Source of the DNA: Phycisphaerales bacterium
Lineage (GTDB): Bacteria; Planctomycetota; Phycisphaerae; Phycisphaerales; UBA1924
Assembly: GCA_029260375.1 (NCBI GenBank)
Contig: JAJDDI010000090.1
Location: 1 to 37,887, forward strand
Direction of reading: 5' to 3'
Length of the DNA stretch: 37,887 nucleotides
Position numbers and translations under genes: made by a program. Positions 30,501-37,887 of this stretch are shown here, in pieces. Within the stretch, counting starts at the first letter, position 1; each line of letters starts with the position of its first letter. The notes below the pieces were generated by a model. It saw only the letters and a list, made by a program, of their open reading frames with translations. It was not told the origin of the DNA and did no database searches.

Positions 30501-31031
30501 TCACGCGTCGCCGGCGTGCCGGGCGAGCAGCTCTTTCACGGCGGTGATCGCGCGGGCGACGTGCTCGTTGCCCAGCGAGGGCTGGGCGATCACGACCGCC
30601 CGCTCGCAGCGGGCACGCATCTTCTTCATCCCCCGCTTGCCCGAGACCGCGGCGTCGGTGAAGTTGTCGAACGTGTCGGCGAGCTTGACCAGGTGCGCCC
30701 GCCAGTCGGCGCTGGCGAGCTGGTCGTCGTACGCCGGTTCGCGCTCGGGCTCACGCAGGCGCATGTCCTTGGTCATCGCCGCGACCACGTCGGCGACCTC
30801 GCGTCCGAAGGCGCTCTCGATGTCGTCGTAATCGATCGGCGTGTCCTCGATCGTGTCGTGCAGGAGCGCGCCCGCGATGCACGCGTCGTCGTCGCACGCG
30901 AAGATGTCGCGGATGGTCATCGCGACGCGAAAGGGGTGGGCCGCGTAGGGCGTAGCGCCGTCGCGCCGCGTCTGGCCCGCGTGGGCGCGGGCGGCGAAGC
31001 TGGCGGCCTCCTGCCAGAGTCGGCTGTTCAT
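30501..31031 (-). CDS. Small alarmone hydrolase-like HD-domain protein
   Basis: A 176-residue HD-superfamily phosphohydrolase resembling the (p)ppGpp hydrolase half of RelA/SpoT and the stand-alone MESH1-like enzymes. AARAHAGQTRRDGATPYAAH holds the first metal His, ALLHDTIEDTP is the HD motif with the catalytic Glu-Asp, and VKLADTFDNFTDA supplies the last Asp and the conserved Asn. No synthetase, TGS or ACT domain follows, so it should degrade rather than make the alarmone. A GGAGAGGA site precedes the ATG. It lies 18 nt downstream of the GH35 gene on the same strand and is likely co-transcribed. Substrate preference is unproven. Confidence 0.82.
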   Translation of the reverse strand: MNSRLWQEAASFAARAHAGQTRRDGATPYAAHPFRVAMTIRDIFACDDDACIAGALLHDTIEDTPIDYDDIESAFGREVADVVAAMTKDMRLREPEREPAYDDQLASADWRAHLVKLADTFDNFTDAAVSGKRGMKKMRARCERAVVIAQPSLGNEHVARAITAVKELLARHAGDA

Positions 31032-31049
31032 CGCGTCCTCTCCGCTGGG

Positions 31050-33896
31050 TTACTTCGAGCCGGCAAAGGCAGCACGGATCGGTCGCACGCCCTCCCGGTA
31101 GATCACCTTGGCGCGGGACGGCGCGCCGCCGCACTCGTCGAAGATCATCACCTTGTTGCCCCTGGCCTTGAGCAGCGGGCGGGGCAGGGGCATGGCGTTG
31201 ATGGGCCCGACCTTGGCGCCGGCGCCCGTGGCGACGAAGTACCGCCCGAGGTTCTCGCCGTTGAGGAAGACGACGCCCTTGGTCATGCCCGTCAGGTCGA
31301 GCTCCAGCGGGATATCGGGCTCGAGGATGGCGTCGAAGGTCGCCCGCCACCAGGTCGGGACCTTGGGCTTGGTGTCCTTGGTCGCCTTCTTGAACATGGT
31401 CGCGGCGGGCTGCTCCCACTTGGCGTACGCCCATGCCGCCTTAAGCGTCAGGGTGTTGGTCCCCTCCAGGAACACGGTCTGCTGCGCCGCCTTGGCGAAC
31501 TCGGCGACCTGTTCCTCGCCCAGCGCGGGGTCGATGGCGTCCACCATCGGGACGATCTGCAGGGTGTTGGCGCCGCGCTTGGTCGCCTCGTGGTCGAGCA
31601 CCATCTCCATCGCGCCGCCCGCCTCGAGGAACCGGTAGGGCTCGTCGTTAAGCACGACGACGCTCCGTGCCGGCAGCGCGGTCATGTGCATGATCAGCGG
31701 CGTCTTCTTCCGGTGCTGGAAGCTCCAGGTTACGCGGTTAGGCGCGGTCGTGTCGCCCACGAGCATGTGCATCAGCGGCGAGAAGTGCTTGAGCGGCTCG
31801 ATGGGATCGCCGAGCTCGATCGTGGACTTGCCGATCTTGAACGGCGTGACCTCGTACAGATGGTCGGGCAGGCCCTTGGGCGCGGCCAGATCGACGCCCG
31901 ACGAGGCGCGACCCATGTTGTCCGCGAGGACGACGAGGGTCTGGGCGTCTTTCTTGAGCGTGAGGGTGACCGTGGGTGTCGCGTCAGCGCCGCGCCCGAG
32001 CACGCCGACGGTCTCGCCATCGAGGATGAGCGTGAGTCGGTCACCCCCGTGCGGGGCGGCGAGGGTGGTCTTGCCACCGGCGGCGCCCTTGAGCGAGAGG
32101 CGGTACCAGCCGTAGCCGTAGGGCGAGCCGAGCACACCCAGGTCCGCGGGGCCGGAGATCGAGGCGTAGCGCGGGCTCTCGCCCGAGGTCTGATCGGTCG
32201 CGGGCGCCGCCTCGAGCGAGGCGAGGCTGGTCTTGCCCGACTTTGGCAGCTTGGGCGCCCTCCGCTCTTCCTTGAAGGAGATGTTCTTGTGCACGCCGTC
32301 CTTGTCGATACGGGCGTAGACGTTGTGCTCGCCCTCGACGGGCTGTGCGTCGGCGGTGACGCTGGCGATCCCGACGTAGACCGCGTCTTCGGTGATGAAC
32401 GTCTGGTCGATGAGCTCCTCGGAGCAGACGACGACAAACACACCCTCGACCTCTTCGACGATGGGTTTGCGACCGCGCGGGATGTCCACCTCGATGGGCG
32501 TGCCCTCGATGGAGAGCGAGCCGCGCCCGCCCGCGGGGCCGAAGCAAACAAAGACATCGCCCACGGCGCCGAAGGCGTTGAGCGAGCAGTAGTCGAGCGT
32601 GGCGCGGGCGTTGATGTTGACGTTGAACAGGCACCAGGCGACGGACTGGGCGCCAAAGTCTACGGGCAGGGTCATGCCGTCGGGCATGAGCAGGCCGACG
32701 CGCGTGATCGACGAGCGATCAACCTTGTCCTCGACGTCCTCGGCGTTGGCGAAGACGAACGCAACATCGCCCTGCGAGCCGCGCGCGGGCGTGATGATCG
32801 GCGCCAGCATCGAGGGCTTGGCGCTGCGCGTGGTCCCGCCCGGGGCTGTGGTCGGGTCGAGCACGACGGGCTGCTGGTCGGGCTCGAGGTTGGCCAGCAC
32901 ACGGCTGAACTGCGACGCGAATGTCGCGAGCCGGCGGACGGTGGCGAAGTGCGGGCTCGGGGCGCCGTGCGGATCGAGCGGCGCCGCCAGGTCCTGGATA
33001 GGCGCGTAGTGAGCGCCCTCGCCGGTGGGCGACTTGCCGCCCCAGAACTCGCGGGTGACGCCCGAGGCGAAGGGGTTGAGGATGAACTGCCCGCCGCCGG
33101 CGACAATCTCGGTCAGGCGGCGTTGCACGACCGCGGGCGAGGGCGCGGGGACGGGGTCCTGCCCGAACACGGCCCGCGTCTTGACGCCGAAGTCGATGAT
33201 GATCTTGGGCTGGTCGGGGCGGACGATGTTGAGCTCGCGCAGGGTGCGCATCATGTCGCTCTCGCCGACCCAGCCGTCGATCTCGCCCTCGACGGCCTTG
33301 GACTGCCAGAGGTTATTGGCGTTGATCTTGGGGACGTTGAGCCCGCTCTCGCGCTGGTAGCGGGCGAGCTCGCCCAGGTACTTGGCCGCCAGATCGTCCA
33401 GGCCGCAGGTCCACTGCGACTCGTTCTGGATGAGCAGCAGCGAGCCGCCGCGCCCGGTCGAGGTGACCTGGCGGGGGCGGATCTGGTCGGCCAGGGCGGT
33501 GAGGTACCGACCGCAGGCCTCGAGGTAGGGCTGGTTGGCGGTGCGGAGCTTCATCTCGGGGATCTGGAGGAGCCAGGCGGGCAGGCCGCCCAGGTCCCAG
33601 CCCGAGCCGACGAAGGGGCCCGGGCGGAGGACGCAGTGCATCCCGGCCTGCCCGACGGCTTCGACGAACTTCTTGATGTCGTTTGGACCCGTAAAGTCGT
33701 ACTGCCCGGGGCGGGTCTCGATGGGCGCCCAGAAGATCGGGGTCTCGATCGTGTTGAACCCGGCGATCTTGGCGGCATGAATCCGGTCCGCCCACTCGTC
33801 CCGGGCGATCCGCTGGTAGTGAATCGAGGCCCCGACGAGCCAGAGGCGGCGCCCGTCGAGCATGAAGCTACGACCGTCATAGGTCACTGAAGGCAT
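31050..33896 (-). CDS. Glycoside hydrolase family 35-like protein (beta-galactosidase-like)
   Basis: 948 residues without a signal peptide, so cytosolic. The TIM-barrel domain at about 1-330 has the GH35 start VGASIHYQRI...EWADRIHAAKIAGFNTIE, then PGQYDFTGPNDIKKFVE and VLRPGPFVGSGWDLGGLPAWLL. The acid/base motif is QNES (E159), equivalent to the usual NEY. At the nucleophile position, after PDQPKIII, an Asp (D235) stands where GH35 enzymes have Glu, and the following YMFHGGTNFG-type motif is degenerate. C-terminal beta-sandwich domains include VVFLNGENLGRYFV, typical of the family's galactose-binding domain. Hydrolysis of beta-galactosides is thus uncertain. The start at 33896 gives the natural N-terminus; the upstream extension is non-coding. 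Confidence 0.85.
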   Translation of the reverse strand: MPSVTYDGRSFMLDGRRLWLVGASIHYQRIARDEWADRIHAAKIAGFNTIETPIFWAPIETRPGQYDFTGPNDIKKFVEAVGQAGMHCVLRPGPFVGSGWDLGGLPAWLLQIPEMKLRTANQPYLEACGRYLTALADQIRPRQVTSTGRGGSLLLIQNESQWTCGLDDLAAKYLGELARYQRESGLNVPKINANNLWQSKAVEGEIDGWVGESDMMRTLRELNIVRPDQPKIIIDFGVKTRAVFGQDPVPAPSPAVVQRRLTEIVAGGGQFILNPFASGVTREFWGGKSPTGEGAHYAPIQDLAAPLDPHGAPSPHFATVRRLATFASQFSRVLANLEPDQQPVVLDPTTAPGGTTRSAKPSMLAPIITPARGSQGDVAFVFANAEDVEDKVDRSSITRVGLLMPDGMTLPVDFGAQSVAWCLFNVNINARATLDYCSLNAFGAVGDVFVCFGPAGGRGSLSIEGTPIEVDIPRGRKPIVEEVEGVFVVVCSEELIDQTFITEDAVYVGIASVTADAQPVEGEHNVYARIDKDGVHKNISFKEERRAPKLPKSGKTSLASLEAAPATDQTSGESPRYASISGPADLGVLGSPYGYGWYRLSLKGAAGGKTTLAAPHGGDRLTLILDGETVGVLGRGADATPTVTLTLKKDAQTLVVLADNMGRASSGVDLAAPKGLPDHLYEVTPFKIGKSTIELGDPIEPLKHFSPLMHMLVGDTTAPNRVTWSFQHRKKTPLIMHMTALPARSVVVLNDEPYRFLEAGGAMEMVLDHEATKRGANTLQIVPMVDAIDPALGEEQVAEFAKAAQQTVFLEGTNTLTLKAAWAYAKWEQPAATMFKKATKDTKPKVPTWWRATFDAILEPDIPLELDLTGMTKGVVFLNGENLGRYFVATGAGAKVGPINAMPLPRPLLKARGNKVMIFDECGGAPSRAKVIYREGVRPIRAAFAGSK

Positions 33897-34046
33897 AGGT
33901 GGTTGCGCTCCGAGCGCCGCTCGCCGAGAGAGGCAAGCGGGCAGGATCCGCCCGACGTCCGCAGGACGCCCCGAACATCGCCGGGCGGGGGATCGGAAGC
34001 ATAGAACCCGACCTGGAAATGGCAACGCACGACGACTGTGAACGGT

Positions 34047-34052
34047 ACAGTC
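34047..34052 (+). promoter_or_regulatory. Candidate -10 box for the TolC-like gene
   Basis: TACAGT lies 23 nt before the ATG at 34076 in the 179-bp divergent region with the GH35 gene. No further signal is evident in this intergenic region. Confidence 0.3.
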
Positions 34053-34075
34053 AGCCCCGAGAACGGCCTCTTTTC

Positions 34076-35905
34076 ATGCGTGATTTTCTATTTCGTCCCC
34101 TTTCAACCGCCCAACCCCGCCCCCGGGGGGGTCGTCGTGCGCTGACGGGGATGCCCCTGATGGTCGCGCTGGGCGCTTCGCTTGCAGGCTGTTCGGATCC
34201 GCTGGCGCGGGTTGATGCGCGCACGGATCGCCTGCTGCGCGAGCGATCGGCGGAGCTGGGTGGGGGCGCCGTCGCGCCCTCGGTGCGGGACGGGAACCCG
34301 ACCGACCCGAGGCGGGCGGGTCAGACGAGCACGAGCCTGCCCACGTCCAACCCGGGCGCACAGCAGCTGAACTTCCGCCCGGCGCAGGCGGACCGGGACG
34401 TGGCCGATCGGCTCGAGCGGTACGCCAGCGAGTCGCTACCCATGCCGGGCGAGGCGGCCAGCGACAACGTCCGCACGATCTCGCTGACCGAGGCCTTCCG
34501 GCTGGCGCAGGCCAGCGGGCGCGAGCACCGCTTCGCCGAGGAGGACTACATCCTTTCGGCGATCCGACTGCTCATCGAGCGCCACCTCTGGTCGCCCAGG
34601 CTCTTCAACGACACCCGCGTGGGCCTCTCGGGCAGCGGCACGGACGGTCGCTTCGAGCACGCGCTGGACCTGATCAACACGCTGCGCGTGACCAAGCGTC
34701 TGCCCTACGGCGGCTCGGTCGAGGCTCGCTGGATCGTCAACGCGACCGACCAGCTCCGCACGCAGGCGACGGGGCGGTACACGCAGTCGTCTGAGCTGGC
34801 GCTCTCGGGCAACATCCCGCTGCTGCGCGGGGCGGGGCAGGCGGCCCGCGAGTCGCGCATCCAGGCCGAGCGTGATCTGATCTACGCGGCCCGCGCGTTC
34901 GAGCGGTTCCGTCGCGAGCTGCTGGTGGACATCGCGTCGGACTACTTCTCGTTGATCCAGGCGCGCAACCGCATCGAGAACCAGGTGCGCCAGCTCGACG
35001 GGCTCAAGCGCGACGACGAGGCGACGGGGGAGAAGGTCAAGGCCGGGCGCCTCCGCGCGTTCCAGCAGCAGATCACCGCCAGCCGCCTGAGCCAGGCGCA
35101 GCAGCAGCTGGCGCGCCTGCGTGAGAACTACATCCTGCAGCTCGACCGATTCAAGCAGCGCCTGACCCTGGACATCAGCGAGCCGATCGACATCGACCCG
35201 GACATCTTCGACCTGCGGGAGCCCGACGCGACGCTGCGCGAGGCGATGGGGCTCGCCCTCGAATACCGCCTGGACCTGCAGAACCGGCGCGACCAGCTCG
35301 ACGACCAGCGCCGCGCCGTCGCCAACGCGCGCAACGACCTGCTGCCCGATCTGGATCTCGACGCGAGCGTCTCCGTGCCCACCGACCCGGGCCAGATGAA
35401 CGGCGGGTTCGCCATTGACCCCGACCAGCTGGACTACTCCGTCGGCGCCACGTTCAGCCTGCCGCTGGACCGGCGGATCGAACGCCTGAGCCTGCGCCAG
35501 GCGCTCATCGGGCTCGAACGGGCGCAGCGCAACTACGACGAGTTCCGCGACGGCGTGATCATCTCGGGGCGTCAGGCGGTGCGCAACGTGGACCTGGCGC
35601 AGTTCCAGCTGCGCCTGGCCGAGGAGCAGGTGCGAATCAACGAGCTGGGTCTGGAGGAGCTGCTGCTGCGCGACGACTCGGACCCGCAGAGCGTCGTGGA
35701 CCGGCGCAACGACCTGCTCAACGCCGAGGACGCTCGCGACCAGGCGATCGCGGACCTGCGCAATGCCATCTTGCAGTTCCTGCTGGCGACCGGTCAGGCG
35801 CGCGTGCGACCCGACGGCACGTTCGAGCCCCTGCCCGGGATGGTCGGCGATGTTCCGGACTCGGTTGACGTCCCGAACCCCGTCGCCCCCGACGCGGTTC
35901 CGTAA
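34076..35905 (+). CDS. TolC-family outer-membrane efflux lipoprotein
   Basis: 609 residues. After a basic start (RPRGGRR), a lipoprotein signal ends in the lipobox LAGC at about residue 38, suggesting an acylated mature Cys. The outer membrane efflux protein (OEP) fold follows, with two repeats of long helices and short beta hairpins: ISLTEAFRLAQASGREHRFAEEDY..., strands around RLPYGGSVEARWIV and LALSGNIPLLRG, then the second coiled-coil half with REAMGLALEYRLDLQNRRDQL and YSVGATFSLPLDR. Such channels act with RND or ABC partners in export, or stand alone; no partner gene is adjacent. The start at 34076 is chosen because the signal peptide begins there. Confidence 0.85.
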   Translation: MRDFLFRPLSTAQPRPRGGRRALTGMPLMVALGASLAGCSDPLARVDARTDRLLRERSAELGGGAVAPSVRDGNPTDPRRAGQTSTSLPTSNPGAQQLNFRPAQADRDVADRLERYASESLPMPGEAASDNVRTISLTEAFRLAQASGREHRFAEEDYILSAIRLLIERHLWSPRLFNDTRVGLSGSGTDGRFEHALDLINTLRVTKRLPYGGSVEARWIVNATDQLRTQATGRYTQSSELALSGNIPLLRGAGQAARESRIQAERDLIYAARAFERFRRELLVDIASDYFSLIQARNRIENQVRQLDGLKRDDEATGEKVKAGRLRAFQQQITASRLSQAQQQLARLRENYILQLDRFKQRLTLDISEPIDIDPDIFDLREPDATLREAMGLALEYRLDLQNRRDQLDDQRRAVANARNDLLPDLDLDASVSVPTDPGQMNGGFAIDPDQLDYSVGATFSLPLDRRIERLSLRQALIGLERAQRNYDEFRDGVIISGRQAVRNVDLAQFQLRLAEEQVRINELGLEELLLRDDSDPQSVVDRRNDLLNAEDARDQAIADLRNAILQFLLATGQARVRPDGTFEPLPGMVGDVPDSVDVPNPVAPDAVP

Positions 35906-35923
35906 CCGAACCGAACACGGCGC

Positions 35924-36574
35924 TCAGGCCGCGGACTTGACGAAGAAATCGTGAGAGCGCCACTCGCTGCCGACCTGCAGCTCGGAGCGCTGCGTCGGGT
36001 CCTCACGGAAGCCAAGACGCTCGACGAGGCGACGGCTGCCCACGTTCTCCGGGTCGATGCCGGCGTGCACCGCGTGCAGCCCGAGCCCCGTGGGCGGGTC
36101 AGACAGCGCGTACTCGAGCATCGCCGTGACGCCCTCGGTCCCGAGCCCGCGCCGGGTGTGGGGCGCCCCCACCCACCAGACGGCGTCGGCGTGCCAGCCC
36201 AGGCCGCGGGTGATCGCGTTGAGGTGGAACGCGCCGACGATGGCACCGTCACCAAGAACACCCACGCGCCGCCAGGCGTGCCCCGCCTCATCACCCTCCC
36301 GGGCGCTGCCGAGCTGGCGATCGAAGAACGCGTCGTCGTCCTCGCCCACCCGGTTCAGGGGGATCCAGGGCGTCAGGAGCTCGCGGCTGTCGCGCACCAG
36401 CGCAAGAAACGCGCAGCGGTCGCTGGGCAAGAGCGGGCGCAGCGTCAGGCGGGGGGTGCGGACCTCCGAGGCGCTGACCACTTCCACCGGCGTCGTTGGG
36501 GCGATCCGCCCCAGCAGGTCGCGCGATGAGGCGCGGACAGCGGTCCGCAGCGGGCTGATACGCAAGGCTGGGCG
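35924..36574 (-). CDS. GNAT-family N-acetyltransferase (RimJ/RimL type)
   Basis: About 216 residues. The acetyltransferase core begins with VRTPRLTLRPLLPSDRCAF, continues through GAIVGAFHLN and WVGAPHTRRGLGTEGVTAML, where RRGLGTEG is the acetyl-CoA pyrophosphate loop, and ends with HAGIDPENVGSRRLVERLGF. This arrangement matches the RimJ/RimL-type transferases that acetylate protein N-termini or small molecules; the target is unknown. A GTG at 36574 with a GGGGAG site 7 nt upstream is preferred; an ATG at 36628 or 36670 would add residues that do not look like coding sequence. It is convergent with the TolC-like gene. Confidence 0.75.
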   Translation of the reverse strand, partial: RPALRISPLRTAVRASSRDLLGRIAPTTPVEVVSASEVRTPRLTLRPLLPSDRCAFLALVRDSRELLTPWIPLNRVGEDDDAFFDRQLGSAREGDEAGHAWRRVGVLGDGAIVGAFHLNAITRGLGWHADAVWWVGAPHTRRGLGTEGVTAMLEYALSDPPTGLGLHAVHAGIDPENVGSRRLVERLGFREDPTQRSELQVGSEWRSHDFFVKSAA

Positions 36575-36713
36575 TGGCACGGTGTGGCTCCCCTGGCCCC
36601 GATGATCCGGGGGGATGTGGGGGCCCATCGGCTCTGAATCCCGCGGGGCATTCAACATCGGCGGGCGCACTCGCGCCCGGGGGGTTACCGGACCTGGGCG
36701 TTGGGCGGGGCGA

Positions 36714-37886
<1,173 letters not shown>

Positions 37887-37887
37887 G

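Noticed and set aside
30516..33890. 1124-codon plus-strand open frame antisense to the GH35 gene
   Set aside because: It is a GC-rich shadow: its product is low-complexity Arg/Gly/Val/Asp sequence, while the minus strand encodes a clear GH35 protein.

Overview
The window is a GC-rich, densely packed bacterial chromosome segment. The gene set and style point to the Planctomycetota, most likely a Phycisphaerae/Phycisphaerales lineage. The supporting signs are membrane proteins ending in a CxxCxYDL...GCPECGW zinc ribbon, a DM13 protein, a planctomycete-type Y1 (IS200/RAYT-like) transposase, a cytosolic GH35 protein, few Shine-Dalgarno leaders and several apparently leaderless starts. This placement is inference from protein character; no rRNA lies in the window.

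Layout. 1-3.9 kb: the 3' end of a Gfo/Idh/MocA oxidoreductase, a four-domain S1 RNA-binding protein, a 7TM protein and a secreted tandem DM13 protein. 3.9-6.6 kb (minus): dUTPase, a small coiled-coil protein and a soluble CapD/FlaA1-like sugar epimerase-dehydratase. 6.6-11.2 kb: ruvA, mannose-1-phosphate guanylyltransferase, two tandem membrane zinc-ribbon paralogs separated by copies of the manC 3' end, then a REP-flanked transposase reading in frame into ruvX. 11.2-15.6 kb: a LolA-like protein overlapping a TPR metallopeptidase, then a convergent acyltransferase. 15.6-19 kb: rarA (with an in-frame low-complexity insert), 5-formyl-THF cyclo-ligase and a LysM-YkuD transpeptidase. 19-24 kb: gyrB behind a structured leader, a PilZ-receiver-HPt-like protein that has lost both phosphorylation residues, and a fructosamine-kinase-family protein. 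24.1-30.5 kb: tRNA-His, pckA behind a terminator-like hairpin, tpiA, secG, yicC, an aminoglycoside-phosphotransferase-fold kinase and a PDZ protein. 30.5-37.9 kb: a small alarmone hydrolase downstream of a GH35 protein (minus), a TolC-like outer-membrane lipoprotein, a GNAT acetyltransferase and the 3' part of glmS.

Most genes are housekeeping (replication and repair: ruvA, ruvX, rarA, gyrB, dut; central carbon: pckA, tpiA; envelope: manC, capD-like, plsC-like, LDT, glmS, TolC, LolA-like, secG). There is no prophage, CRISPR array or large accessory island. The most notable features are: (1) a recurring TANNNT box exactly 6 nt before start codons, suggesting leaderless transcription; (2) a tandem duplication that carried the manC 3' end along with a zinc-ribbon membrane gene and gave one paralog an out-of-frame tail; (3) a REP-flanked transposase without its own stop, fused in frame to ruvX; (4) a c-di-GMP-binding PilZ protein with a phosphomimetic receiver and a His-less HPt-like tail; (5) structured leaders at gyrB and pckA. 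No gap longer than 300 bases lacks a gene.
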